Origin: Rhodobacteraceae bacterium Alg238-R152 | GTDB lineage: Bacteria > Pseudomonadota > Alphaproteobacteria > Rhodobacterales > Rhodobacteraceae | DNA length: 64,000 nt | NCBI GenBank assembly: GCA_900537125.1 | Contig: UNRJ01000003.1 | Coordinates: forward strand, 62,001 to 126,000 | Direction of reading: 5' to 3' | Shown: positions 27,255-36,578 of the stretch, in pieces | Numbering within the stretch: position 1 is the stretch's first letter | How the letters are laid out: every line of letters starts with the position of its first letter | Position numbers and translations under genes: made by a program | The notes under the pieces: generated by a model | What the model was told of the DNA's origin: nothing | The model's input: only the letters and a program-made list of their open reading frames with translations | The model's database searches: none

Positions 27255-30212
27255 TCACAAAAGCCCGCTCAACGGCAGCACCAGAGCTGGCGCCTCTTCA
27301 AAGGCCACAGCCTCCATCTCGGTCAGCAGATAGTTGCGCCCCGGTGCCAATGCACGTACCCGCGCGCCTTCTCTGGAAAATTCATAGTCGCCCCGTGCGC
27401 CCGGCAGCACAGCCCGGTCCGTTCCCACTCCGCCGTGTAACAAATCCCCCGCACCTCGCGCCACCAGCACGTCATTACCCCCCATGCCAAGTAGAACGTC
27501 ACGTTTGCCTGTGCCTTCCAGCCGGTCGGAGGTGTCACCGCCAAGGTAAATCCCCCCGTGCAGGAAGACATCTTCCGGCCGCTCTGCATGCCAATGTGGG
27601 CCGGTCAGGTTGTAGTTCATCAACACATCATGGCGTGGGGTTTTGTCTCCCAAATACCGCAGATGTCCCCAACTGCCCCATTTGCTTGGTTTGCCCACAT
27701 CGGTAAACGCATTAAAGCTGCGCCCCCCCAGCCCGCGCCAGGTGGCCAGCAGCTCTTCATATATGTCTGCAACTTCGGTACCGGTGCTGAAATCGGTGAA
27801 AAACGCGGTCAGCGCCGCATCATTGGCCTCAACCCCGACTCCGACCGCATGGTTGCCGCCCTCATACATCACCAGCGCCAAATCGTTTTCCCGTGCCACT
27901 TTTTGATGATAGGGCAGCAGCTTGCTTTGTAGCTCTTTGAGCTCGTTTTTGCGCAGCCAAGCCGCCGCCTGTGCTCCAACACCATCATGCGCGTGTTCAT
28001 CCACGTAGGCCGCCAAAGCCACACGTTTCAGGCCCTCCGCGACACCTGCGGTTTGTGCTCTCTTTCGCGCCGCTTCCAACCAACTGCGCAGTTCTTTGGC
28101 GCCGTCCTCAAGCCCCAACGTCACACCAAAATATCCGGTCACGCCATAGGCCTCAAACAGTTCCACAGGCGCGGGATTCCCTTCTGCCTGCCACAGGGGC
28201 GCCTGCAACAGCGCTTTTTCAAACCCCGGCCAGCCGGTGTGTGTTGAGATCACCCGTGTCAGCCGACCCTCAGCGGTATCACCAAACACATCGCCCCAAA
28301 TGCGCGCCATTTCCGCGGCGCGCATCCCGGCAAATTGCATCTGCACATCCTGACCTTTGCCCCAACGCGCCTCGCCTTCACGCAAGGCCCACTGGGCCTG
28401 CTCAAACCCCCAGTTCCACAGCTCGTTGGAAAATTCGACATGGGCGTTTAACCCCCTGTCCAAATGATCGCGCACATAGCTGGCAAAAGCCGTCAAATAG
28501 GCCTCGTCAGCCAAATGCGGCATGGTAAACCACGGATCCGCGCCAATCTCATTGGCCAACCGCACCATCACCTCCATCGGCACCCCGCGCCAGCCAAAGG
28601 TGAAGTCGCTCTGCAAGGGCCGTCCGTCCCAGCTGGACTGGGTCGAGCCGTTGGTTTTCATCCAATCCATGAACCGCACCATGCGCAGATCATCCACCAC
28701 GTTGAGCCAAGCGGGATTGAACATCGCACCCGCCTCCGCCAGCACGATATAAGGTTGTGCAATCACTTGAATGTCATGCACATAATCGCCCGCCATCTCC
28801 GGGTCCGGTTCGCGAATTTTGATCCCCACCGGGCCTTCGCCTGGTGTGAAATCAAACCAGATTTCACCAGGCGCTTTGGAGGTCACGCGCGCGCGCCCGG
28901 TGAGTTCTATCTCGCCGCCACCCTGCCAAGTCACCCGATACCGGCCTGAAAAATTAGTGGCAGCCTCCGGCAGATCGGTCAGGAGCAGCGCCTCAACCGA
29001 CTCGATGTCTTTAGGTAACCCCCAGACCCAGCCGTCTTCATCCAGAAGCCCGCGTTCATCCAGCTCCTCAAAACTCACGCCGCCCCATTGGTCAGGCAGA
29101 TGCCCCACCCAAGGCCGCGCGGTTTTCATGACGTTGATAAACGGCTGCTGCGTGGACCAATCGCTGATCCCACTGAGCCCCATGGTCAACGCCGGATCGG
29201 CCAGTCCAAGCCCGGCTAACTGGGGCGCGTCTCCTTCGGGCGTGCGAAAGGGCGTTCCAGACGGCACCTCCGGAGCCGCCGCTTGTTGCATTGGTTTGAG
29301 CACCAGCCGATGAATTTCGTCCCGTACCGCATCCCAATAAGTGCGCACATCAGTGTGAATGCTCTCCGGGATATCCAAGACCAAAGGCAATTCCGCCTTA
29401 TACAGGCTCACATATGTGATTGCAGCGGCGAGGAAATAGGTGGTTGGCGTGCCATGTGGCGCGTCGTCGGTATAAAACACCTCGGTATCCAGACCATCCA
29501 ACACGCCGCCCTCAATCAGCTCGGCCAAGGTGCTGGCCACAGGGATCAGGTCAATCTCCGCATCCGGTCGCGCCGCGCGCAAAGCGCCGACATAGGCCTC
29601 AAACCAGTCGTGGTAGTCGCCGCTGTTGAACCGCTGATACTTGCGCATCTGCCGCGTGCTGGGCGGGAACTTTTTGACCTGACTGCCCATGTCAGACCAC
29701 CCCTCATAAACCGCGATCCGTACGGGCCCAACGGCGGCCTCCATAGCGTCGATCACAGTCAAAGTGGCCGATAGGGGGGAGGCATTATCCGGATTGTCCC
29801 CATGGAAAGCTTGGTCTGCGTCTTGGTATTGGATGAAATTCGCCGGGGTGATCACAATGGTGTCCCAGTTCACATCAGCAAAGTTGCGAAACTCTCGTGT
29901 CCACCCCCTCGCCACGTCTTTAAACCGCCATCCGGCGCTCGGCGTCTCGCTCTTGGCAAAGTCGCGCAGAAAGCCCCATTGCCCGTCAAGCTTCAGCTCA
30001 GTGTCCGCTGCCCGCGCGATCTGTGATAGCCAATGGGGCACCGCAGTCTCGTCACTTTCCGTTAGGTGATGCACCAGGCTGTTGCCAAACACATAAACCG
30101 TCTGGGGCGTGGGAGGCTCTGTGGTCTGTGCTATGGCAGAGTGTGCCATGGCAGTCAGGGTTATTGCAGTCAAAACTGCGCCCAGTTTCTGTTTAAAGGT
30201 CTTTGTGAACAC
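27255..30212 (-). CDS. Secreted SGNH-like / glycosidase-like protein with RTX repeats
   Basis: 985 residues from a GTG at 30212, preceded by AGGAGG nine bases upstream. An N-terminal signal-like segment (LGAVLTAITLTAMAHSAIAQ) is followed by an SGNH-like domain with VFGNSLVHHL (Ser45) and DDAPHGT (Asp250/His253). A central linker and beta-rich region (roughly 310-500) leads to a glycosidase-like domain with EFSNELWN (Glu597) and MYEGGNH (Glu784), reminiscent of the acid/base and nucleophile of clan GH-A enzymes. The C-terminal 100 residues carry glycine/aspartate nonapeptides (GMGGNDVLV, LHGGVGTD), as in calcium-binding RTX proteins exported by type I systems. Likely role: deacylating and cutting the locus polysaccharide outside the cell. 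That function is inference. Confidence 0.82.
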   Translation of the reverse strand: MFTKTFKQKLGAVLTAITLTAMAHSAIAQTTEPPTPQTVYVFGNSLVHHLTESDETAVPHWLSQIARAADTELKLDGQWGFLRDFAKSETPSAGWRFKDVARGWTREFRNFADVNWDTIVITPANFIQYQDADQAFHGDNPDNASPLSATLTVIDAMEAAVGPVRIAVYEGWSDMGSQVKKFPPSTRQMRKYQRFNSGDYHDWFEAYVGALRAARPDAEIDLIPVASTLAELIEGGVLDGLDTEVFYTDDAPHGTPTTYFLAAAITYVSLYKAELPLVLDIPESIHTDVRTYWDAVRDEIHRLVLKPMQQAAAPEVPSGTPFRTPEGDAPQLAGLGLADPALTMGLSGISDWSTQQPFINVMKTARPWVGHLPDQWGGVSFEELDERGLLDEDGWVWGLPKDIESVEALLLTDLPEAATNFSGRYRVTWQGGGEIELTGRARVTSKAPGEIWFDFTPGEGPVGIKIREPDPEMAGDYVHDIQVIAQPYIVLAEAGAMFNPAWLNVVDDLRMVRFMDWMKTNGSTQSSWDGRPLQSDFTFGWRGVPMEVMVRLANEIGADPWFTMPHLADEAYLTAFASYVRDHLDRGLNAHVEFSNELWNWGFEQAQWALREGEARWGKGQDVQMQFAGMRAAEMARIWGDVFGDTAEGRLTRVISTHTGWPGFEKALLQAPLWQAEGNPAPVELFEAYGVTGYFGVTLGLEDGAKELRSWLEAARKRAQTAGVAEGLKRVALAAYVDEHAHDGVGAQAAAWLRKNELKELQSKLLPYHQKVARENDLALVMYEGGNHAVGVGVEANDAALTAFFTDFSTGTEVADIYEELLATWRGLGGRSFNAFTDVGKPSKWGSWGHLRYLGDKTPRHDVLMNYNLTGPHWHAERPEDVFLHGGIYLGGDTSDRLEGTGKRDVLLGMGGNDVLVARGAGDLLHGGVGTDRAVLPGARGDYEFSREGARVRALAPGRNYLLTEMEAVAFEEAPALVLPLSGLL

Positions 30213-30289
30213 GCCTTGCGTCCTCCTCACCTGTTCTGAACCTCACTATGGGTGATTTCGTGAGGTGTTCAAAGGGCATAGGTTGCGCA

Positions 30290-30328
30290 CCACCGTCGGT
30301 GGAATTGGTTTGCAAAAAACTACGTAGT
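30290..30328. promoter_or_regulatory. Two palindromes in a divergent promoter region
   Basis: The 187-base gap between the secreted hydrolase and the serine hydrolase genes contains CCACCG-T-CGGTGG at 30290-30302 and the perfect 10-mer ACTACGTAGT at 30319-30328. Both are placed to act as operators for one or both divergent genes. The regulator is unknown. Confidence 0.4.
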
Positions 30329-30399
30329 CTTACCACCTTGTCCGGCACTGCGCCAAAAAGGCAGTCTAGGGTGCAGATTGGGCAGTTTGGGAGGCCTCC

Positions 30400-31647
30400 A
30401 TGATCGGTACAGCACACCCGCAGGATCGGGGGTTTGACAGCACCCGTTTGGCGCAGCTGTCTGGCTGGATGGACCACCTTGTGAGGGATCGCAAATACGC
30501 TGGCTGCGGCGCGTTGATTGCGCGGGATGGCGATGTGGTGTTTGATCACGCCACAGGGTTGCGCAGCATCGTCTCCGGTGCTCTGTTTGAGCGCGATACC
30601 GTAGCGCGGATCTATTCCATGACCAAACCAGTGACCACTGTGGCGTTGATGATGCTGGTGGAACGTGGGGTGGTGCATTTGGATGCGCCCGTGTCGGATT
30701 TTATCCCGGATTTTGCGGACTGTCAGGCTCTGGTGCCCGGCGCGACCTCACTGGACCAAGTGGCACCTTGCGCCTCGCCAACGCTGCACCAGTTGGCCAC
30801 GCACACCAGCGGATTGAGCTATCCATTTAATCCCGGCCTTTTGGCCAAGGAAATGGACGCGCAGGATTTGATGTTTAAAGCCGATCAGGGATCTCTGGCT
30901 GCCATGGCGAACAAAGTGGCCGCGCTGCCGCTGGCGTTTCGGCCCGGTACGCGGTGGGAGTATTCGGTCAGCATCGACATTCTTGGCCGTGTGATAGAGG
31001 TCATCACAGGTCAAAGCCTTTCTGATTTCCTCGAAACTGAAATTCTCGGCCCATTGGCTATGTCTGAAACCGGCTTCTCTGTCATCCCGGGGACGGAGTC
31101 TCGCTTTGCCGATCTCTATACGCCGCTTGAAGGCGACGCGATGGCGCTCAACCAAGCTAAGATTGGTGCCGATACCCTGCGCATGGTCGACACCACCGAA
31201 GGCTCGCCGTTTCTGAACGCGACCATGTATTCCGGCGGCGGTGGGCTTGTGGGCACCATGGATGATTACCTGCGCTTTGCCGAGATGCTGCGCCGGGGTG
31301 GCGCGCTGGGCGATGTGCGCTTGCTGTCGCCGCGCACCGTGCGCTTTATGACCTCCAATCACCTGCCCGGTGATATCTCCTCAATGGGGCCGATGAGTTT
31401 TGCCGAGCAGCCGATGGACGGCATGGGCTTTGGCCTTGGTGGTGCGGTTGTGCTGGACCCGGCCCGTGCGCGGTGTCCCGGGACAGCGGGGGACTTCAGC
31501 TGGGGTGGCATGGCCTCCACCTTCTTCTGGATTGACCCGGTGGAGCGGCTATCGGTGGTGTTCTTCACGCAGCTGTCGCCGTCGAGTTCTTATCCAACCC
31601 GGCCACAGCTCAAAGCTTTGGTGCATGCCGCGCTCACCGGATCATAA
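30400..31647 (+). CDS. Serine hydrolase of the beta-lactamase class C / esterase EstB family
   Basis: 415 residues, with GGGAGG five bases before the ATG. The catalytic SxxK is SMTK (about residue 73), the YxN-equivalent is the YSV segment near residue 188, and a late GGAVVLDP/DFSWGGMASTFFW region fits the third motif area. No signal peptide is apparent, so it is likely a cytoplasmic esterase or amidase rather than a true beta-lactamase. It is divergent from the secreted hydrolase. The substrate is unknown. Confidence 0.9.
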   Translation: MIGTAHPQDRGFDSTRLAQLSGWMDHLVRDRKYAGCGALIARDGDVVFDHATGLRSIVSGALFERDTVARIYSMTKPVTTVALMMLVERGVVHLDAPVSDFIPDFADCQALVPGATSLDQVAPCASPTLHQLATHTSGLSYPFNPGLLAKEMDAQDLMFKADQGSLAAMANKVAALPLAFRPGTRWEYSVSIDILGRVIEVITGQSLSDFLETEILGPLAMSETGFSVIPGTESRFADLYTPLEGDAMALNQAKIGADTLRMVDTTEGSPFLNATMYSGGGGLVGTMDDYLRFAEMLRRGGALGDVRLLSPRTVRFMTSNHLPGDISSMGPMSFAEQPMDGMGFGLGGAVVLDPARARCPGTAGDFSWGGMASTFFWIDPVERLSVVFFTQLSPSSSYPTRPQLKALVHAALTGS

Positions 31648-31733
31648 GTGTTAATGGCGCTGGATGGGTAAAATCGCCCACCTCCGCAAAACAGACATGA
31701 TACAGACGTAATACCGACGTGGATTTGGAGGGA

Positions 31734-32534
31734 TTAACGCGAGCCCTTCAGGACAACGCGTGCCACCAAATTGAGCATTGTGAACAGTACCGCCGCCGCG
31801 CAAACAATCGACGGCCCTGCAGGGGTATCCAGTTGATAGGACATGGCCAAGCCACCTATGGCAGCGAGGACACCAATGCCTGCCGCACCAAATGCCATAG
31901 CTTCCGGTGAGCGCGCCACCGCGCGCGCCGCCGCCGCCGGAATGATCAGCATCGCCACAATCAGCAACGCCCCAACAACCTTGATCGCCACCGCGACAAC
32001 TATGGCAAGGCCGAGTGTCATAAGCTGTTGTTCACGCTTGGGATTTATCCCGCTCGCGTAGGCTAGGTCGCGGTTCACCGTGGCTGTCAAAAGCGCCTGC
32101 CAGCGCCAGGCCATCAAGCCAATGACCAACGCAGCTCCTGCCCAGATCACCAGCAGATCAGTCTTGCTGACTGCCAGAATGTCACCAAACAGATAGGCGT
32201 TCAGATCCAGCCGCACCCCCTGCAAAAACGATACCGCTACGAGGCCAAACGCCAGCGCGGAATGCGCCAACACCCCGAGAACTGTATCAACCCCATAGCC
32301 CCGCTCAGACAGGTTCGAAACGGTCAACGCCATCGCCAAAGCCACCCCCATCGCGCCTAGGAAAATCGACACCCCAAACCCCAATGACAACGCCACCCCA
32401 AGGATCGCGGCATGGGCTGTGGCGTCGCCAAAATAGGCCATGCGCCGCCACACAACGAAGCAGCCCAAAGGCGCAGCAGCCAAGGCAACGCCGATCCCGG
32501 CGAACAACGCGCGGATCAGAAAATCGTCAAACAT
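31734..32534 (-). CDS. znuB: Zinc ABC transporter permease ZnuB
   Basis: 266 residues, a membrane protein with about eight hydrophobic helices and the ABC-3 permease pattern (YFGDATAHAAILG, GVLAHSALAFGL). The start follows the znuC stop by one base (TGATATG). With ZnuC and the divergent ZnuA it forms the high-affinity zinc importer of the inner membrane. It is last in the zur-znuC-znuB operon. Confidence 0.93.
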   Translation of the reverse strand: MFDDFLIRALFAGIGVALAAAPLGCFVVWRRMAYFGDATAHAAILGVALSLGFGVSIFLGAMGVALAMALTVSNLSERGYGVDTVLGVLAHSALAFGLVAVSFLQGVRLDLNAYLFGDILAVSKTDLLVIWAGAALVIGLMAWRWQALLTATVNRDLAYASGINPKREQQLMTLGLAIVVAVAIKVVGALLIVAMLIIPAAAARAVARSPEAMAFGAAGIGVLAAIGGLAMSYQLDTPAGPSIVCAAAVLFTMLNLVARVVLKGSR

Positions 32535-32535
32535 A

Positions 32536-33291
32536 TCAATGAGGTCCGTGATCGTGCCCACAATCATCCGTGTCGACGTGATCGTGGTGATGGTGGTCAT
32601 GTTCGTGCCGGTAAAGCGCCAGAGCACCATGGGTGCCGGTGCCAAACAACGCGCGATATTCCGGAGCAGATGCCACGATTTCCGGGGCGCCGTGGCAACA
32701 CACATGCCCGTTCAAGCACACAACCCGATCAGAGGCGCTCATCACAACGTGCAGCTCGTGGCTGACCATCAGTACGGCGGCGCCGGTGTCTTGGCGAACG
32801 TGTTCGATTTGCGTGTAGAGGTCTGCGGAACCAGGTTGGTCCAATCCTGTCGTGGGCTCATCCAGAATGAGCAGGTCCGGTGTGTCCATCAACGCCCTTG
32901 CCAACAGCACGCGCTGAAATTGCCCGCCGGACAATCCCGCCAACGGGCGATCTTCCAATCCCTCTGCGCCCACTTGCCTCAGGGCCTCTTTGATTTGTAT
33001 GGTGTTGCGCCGTTTGGGCAATGACAAAAACCGCGCAGCCGTAAGCGGCATGGTGGCATCAATTGCCAGCTTTTGTGGCACATAGCCGATCCGCATGCCC
33101 GCGGCTTTCAGGATTGTGCCGCTGTCGGGTTTTTGCGCGCCAATGATGCAGCGCAATAAAGTGGATTTGCCGCTGCCGTTGGGGCCAACAATGGTGACAA
33201 TTTCACCCTTGTCGATGGTCAGTGCCACATCGGCCAAAGCTTGATGGCTGCCATGTTTCACCGATAAGCCGTTGATTGTGACCAGCCTCAT
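32536..33291 (-). CDS. znuC: Zinc ABC transporter ATP-binding protein ZnuC
   Basis: 251 residues from the ATG at 33291, which overlaps the zur stop by four bases. It has Walker A GPNGSGKST, the signature LSGGQFQRV and Walker B LLILDEPTTGLD, then the H-loop VSHELH. The C-terminus is histidine-rich (HEHDHHHHDHVD), a feature often seen in zinc transport proteins. It powers zinc uptake with ZnuB and ZnuA. Confidence 0.95.
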   Translation of the reverse strand: MRLVTINGLSVKHGSHQALADVALTIDKGEIVTIVGPNGSGKSTLLRCIIGAQKPDSGTILKAAGMRIGYVPQKLAIDATMPLTAARFLSLPKRRNTIQIKEALRQVGAEGLEDRPLAGLSGGQFQRVLLARALMDTPDLLILDEPTTGLDQPGSADLYTQIEHVRQDTGAAVLMVSHELHVVMSASDRVVCLNGHVCCHGAPEIVASAPEYRALFGTGTHGALALYRHEHDHHHHDHVDTDDCGHDHGPH

Positions 33292-33770
33292 GCTGGGCTC
33301 TCCGCCGCGCGGCAGGTAGGGCACATGCCTTCAGCTTCTACAATTGTGGTCTCGATCTTGAATCCAATTTTGTCAGCAACCTCTCCCAATGTGCTTTTCA
33401 GAGACGCAGCGGTTTCCGCCACCGTCTTGCAGCTCCGGCATATGAGGAAAACTGGCGTGTGAGAATCGCCAGGATGGGCGCAGGCGATATAGGCGTTCAA
33501 TTTCTGGATCTTGTGGGCAAAACCGTTAGCAACAAGAAAATCCAGCGCGCGATACACAACAGGTGGCTGAGAGGCGAAGCCTTCGTCCGACAACAGGCCC
33601 AAAATATCATACGCACCCATCGCGCGATGCTCTTGAAGCAGGATCTCGAGCACACGTCGTCGCCCCTTGGTCAGGCGCAGTCCTTGCGCGGTACAGGCGT
33701 CTTCGGCGGCTTTCATGCCCCCGCCCATACAGGCCGAATGATCGTGCTGCCCAAAGCCAACTGTTTGCAT
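33288..33770 (-). CDS. zur: Zinc uptake regulator Zur (Fur family)
   Basis: 160 residues from the ATG at 33770. The winged-helix half has LTKGRRRVLEILL and PPVVYRALDFLV. The C-terminal half carries two CxxC motifs (CRSCKT and CPTC) that hold the structural zinc of Fur-family proteins, and the HTPVFLIC region. It heads the operon with znuC and znuB and is divergent from znuA, so it most likely represses both directions when zinc is plentiful. Confidence 0.93.
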   Translation of the reverse strand: MQTVGFGQHDHSACMGGGMKAAEDACTAQGLRLTKGRRRVLEILLQEHRAMGAYDILGLLSDEGFASQPPVVYRALDFLVANGFAHKIQKLNAYIACAHPGDSHTPVFLICRSCKTVAETAASLKSTLGEVADKIGFKIETTIVEAEGMCPTCRAAESPA

Positions 33771-33793
33771 GTCGCCTCTCCATTCCAAAAGGA

Positions 33794-33818
33794 TGACTTG
33801 ATATAGTATAACATTTCC
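33794..33818. promoter_or_regulatory. Candidate Zur box
   Basis: The 89-base gap between zur and znuA has an imperfect palindrome of two 12-mers around one base, centred on ATATAGTATAAC; 8 of 12 positions are symmetric. The right half, TATAACATTTCC, agrees with the AT-rich palindromes described for alphaproteobacterial Zur. One site could serve both divergent promoters. Confidence 0.7.
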
Positions 33819-33859
33819 AATAGAGCCAGCGCAAATATTCAAACACAGAGGCATCCCTC

Positions 33860-34912
33860 ATGCGAATCATCAGCACGGCCATCGCGGCCTCTCTTGTAGC
33901 ACTTTCTGCACAGGCCGACGTGCCAAAGGTCGTGACAGATATCGCGCCGATTCAAGCGCTTGTGAGCAAAGTTATGGAGGGTGTGGGCACATCAAAGCAG
34001 CTCCTACCTGCCAATGTCTCCCCCCATGACTATGCGATGCGCCCGTCAGAGGCCCGCGCCTTGCAAAATGCGGATTTGGTGATTTGGATCGGTGCAGAAT
34101 TGACCCCGATGCTTGAGGACTCGCTTGCCTCGCTTGCTGGCAAAAGCGAGACGCTGGAACTGCTGCATTTGAATGGCACAAATGAGCTGGAATTTCGTGA
34201 AAACGAGTCCTTTTTGGAACTGTCTTTGGGGGGCAAAGAACATCATGACGACCACGACAGTCATGAGGATCATGACGATGAGAAACATGATGATCACGGC
34301 GACCATGCGCATGAGGAGCATGAGGCGGAAGAACACACGGATCACGAAAATGGGCATGACGATCACGACGACCATAGTTCTCATGACGGGCATAGCCACG
34401 AGGGCGTCGACCCGCACGCGTGGCTGGACCCAGAAAATGCACGGTTTTGGACCAATGCCATTGCGCTAAAGCTGTCTGAAATGGATCCTGAAAATGGGCC
34501 AACGTACCGCGCAAATGCGGCTGATTTGGACGCAGTGCTCGCTGCGCTGCAAGTGTCGATCTCCGAGCAATTGGCACCGTTGAGTGATCAGCGGTTTGTC
34601 GTATTCCACGATGCCTACCAATACTTTGAAACACGCTTTGACCTGTCCGCTTCAGGCGCCTTACTTAATGGCGACGGCGCGTCTCCAAGCGCGGCACGTC
34701 TCAAATCCATTCGGGATGTACTGATCGAGCACAACATCTCTTGTATTTTCACGGAACCACAGTTCAACGCGGATCTCGTCACCGCAATCGGCGATGGCCT
34801 GGACTTGCATACGGAGGAACTCGACCCAACTGGGGCCAAGCAGGACACGCCTGACTACGCCAACTTGATCCAGACTTTGGCCAACCAGTTTGAGGCTTGT
34901 CTGACCCAATAA
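33860..34912 (+). CDS. znuA: Zinc ABC transporter substrate-binding protein ZnuA
   Basis: 350 residues with a Sec signal peptide (ISTAIAASLVALSAQA). Zinc ligands are suggested by SPHDYAMRPS, the GVDPHAWLDP histidine and the HDAYQYFE histidine. Between them, residues about 129-190 form a loop made almost entirely of His, Asp and Glu, the metal-gathering loop typical of ZnuA, and unusually long here. It captures zinc in the periplasm for ZnuBC. GAGG lies eight bases before the ATG. Confidence 0.95.
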   Translation: MRIISTAIAASLVALSAQADVPKVVTDIAPIQALVSKVMEGVGTSKQLLPANVSPHDYAMRPSEARALQNADLVIWIGAELTPMLEDSLASLAGKSETLELLHLNGTNELEFRENESFLELSLGGKEHHDDHDSHEDHDDEKHDDHGDHAHEEHEAEEHTDHENGHDDHDDHSSHDGHSHEGVDPHAWLDPENARFWTNAIALKLSEMDPENGPTYRANAADLDAVLAALQVSISEQLAPLSDQRFVVFHDAYQYFETRFDLSASGALLNGDGASPSAARLKSIRDVLIEHNISCIFTEPQFNADLVTAIGDGLDLHTEELDPTGAKQDTPDYANLIQTLANQFEACLTQ

Positions 34913-34916
34913 AGGA

Positions 34917-36578
34917 TCAGGTCCAATGCAACGCGGCGGGGCGAATTTCGAAAGAAATATGATGCGCCCCGCCTGCCAGTCCATCCACGGTATGATTGGC
35001 CAGCGCGCGCCAATAGGGTTGGATGGTAACAGCATCATCTTGCAGAATTTTCTCGCCTCGTGCGACCAACGTGCGACGTTTTTCGATGTCTAACGTGCCA
35101 AGCGCTTCGTCCAAAATGGCGTCAAATTCCGGATTGGCATAGCCAAATTCATTCCATGCTTCCCCGCTGCGATACGCCAGTGCCCAGATTTGCACGCCAA
35201 GTGGCCTGTGGTTCCAATCGGTGGCACTCAATGGGAATGTGTTCCAGTTCTCCCAATAAGTGGTGCCTGGCACAATTCGGGTGTTGGCCTTAAATCCCGC
35301 ATCCCGCAACTGCGCCACCACCGCGTCTGTGGTGTTCTTGCGCCAGGCATCGTCGATGGTGTGCACTTGCATCTCGAAATTTTCTGCGCCCACTTCTTTG
35401 AGGAGCTCTAATGCGCCGGACCGATCATTTTCGGGCATTCCGATGTCAGTGTATTCTGGATGGGCCGGTCCTATGTGGTGGTTTTGCGCCACCTCGCCAC
35501 GTCCATCATTGCCCAATTCCAGCAATATGGCGTTGTCCACAGCTTTCATAATGGCTTGGCGCAGTCGGATGTCGGCATATGGCTTTATGCCGCCCACTTC
35601 GGCTTGTTGATTTGGCCGCACAACAACTGTGGCCATTGAGACAACGTCGTGTTTGGTCCAGTTGTCAAAGTTTGCAATCAGGTCAGCGTATTCTCCGTCG
35701 ACGGAGTAGGTCATGTCGATCTGCCCATCCTGCGCTGCTCGTGCCCAGGTCGCTGGATCGGTGCCAAAATCGAGGAATTCAATCCGATCCATCCAGGCAC
35801 CTTTACCAGCGTTCCACCAGCGGTGTGCTGAATTGAGAACCAAAACGCCTTTCTGGCCTGGCTCCAAAAGCTCAGGTAAATACGGCCCGGTACCCACAGG
35901 ATTTTCCAACATTGTGGCCGCGTCAAATCCCTTCGGCACTATTGCCGCCGGATAATCTGCCATACCGGGGATCAGGGAGATGTCAGGTTTTGGCAAGTTG
36001 AGGCGCACGGTGTGTGGATCGATCACTTCAATCGCGCCCACCAATGCCTGATTGGTGTCTGGGTCGACCAACGTGGCAAAGCGGCCTGCCATGGAGTTGC
36101 CTTTCATGTCGCGATCACACCACCGTGCGATGTTGTGCGCCACGTCTTCTGCGGTAAATTGTGCACCGGTGTTCCAGGTCACTCCTTGGCGTACATGTAG
36201 CGTATAGGTCTTCGCGTCCTCAGAAATGTCCCAGCTTTCCAACAAGCCCGGCTGGAACGTGCCATCATTTTCATAGGTGACAAGGGTTTCAAGCCACCCA
36301 CGCGCAAAATTCGCAATCTGCGGCCAGTCAAACAAACGCGGGTCTTTGAGTGCGCGCACCTCCTGTTGAATGCGCACGGTGCCGCCTTGATTGGGGAGGG
36401 GTTGCGCGGTCGCTGGCGAGGGCAATCCCAACATGCCATAGGCCGTCGCGGAGGTCGCGCCAAACGCGCTGACCAATGCCAAAAACTCCCGCCGGTCTAC
36501 GCCGTCCCGTCGCACCTGTGCTGCCTGGTCGCACAAACTATTTGGCAGTGGTTGTCCGTTGCGTTTGGTAAAGGTCAT
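34917..36578 (-). CDS. Peptide-type ABC transporter substrate-binding protein (SBP family 5)
   Basis: 553 residues. The N-terminus has a twin-arginine style signal (VDRREFLALVSAFGATSA). The mature part shows the family pattern, including LLESWDISEDAKTYTLHVR and GVTWNTGAQFTAEDV. It would bind peptides or related small molecules in the periplasm. No permease or ATPase genes flank it, so its transporter lies elsewhere or it is an orphan. It converges on znuA with four bases between the stops. Confidence 0.92.
   Translation of the reverse strand: MTFTKRNGQPLPNSLCDQAAQVRRDGVDRREFLALVSAFGATSATAYGMLGLPSPATAQPLPNQGGTVRIQQEVRALKDPRLFDWPQIANFARGWLETLVTYENDGTFQPGLLESWDISEDAKTYTLHVRQGVTWNTGAQFTAEDVAHNIARWCDRDMKGNSMAGRFATLVDPDTNQALVGAIEVIDPHTVRLNLPKPDISLIPGMADYPAAIVPKGFDAATMLENPVGTGPYLPELLEPGQKGVLVLNSAHRWWNAGKGAWMDRIEFLDFGTDPATWARAAQDGQIDMTYSVDGEYADLIANFDNWTKHDVVSMATVVVRPNQQAEVGGIKPYADIRLRQAIMKAVDNAILLELGNDGRGEVAQNHHIGPAHPEYTDIGMPENDRSGALELLKEVGAENFEMQVHTIDDAWRKNTTDAVVAQLRDAGFKANTRIVPGTTYWENWNTFPLSATDWNHRPLGVQIWALAYRSGEAWNEFGYANPEFDAILDEALGTLDIEKRRTLVARGEKILQDDAVTIQPYWRALANHTVDGLAGGAHHISFEIRPAALHWT

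Noticed and set aside
30400-31647. Antibiotic-resistance beta-lactamase
   Set aside because: There is no signal peptide and the pattern fits EstB-like serine hydrolases; resistance cannot be claimed.
34245-34410. Repetitive His/Asp/Glu codons resembling a DNA repeat
   Set aside because: It is the metal-binding loop of ZnuA, in frame, not a mobile or CRISPR repeat.
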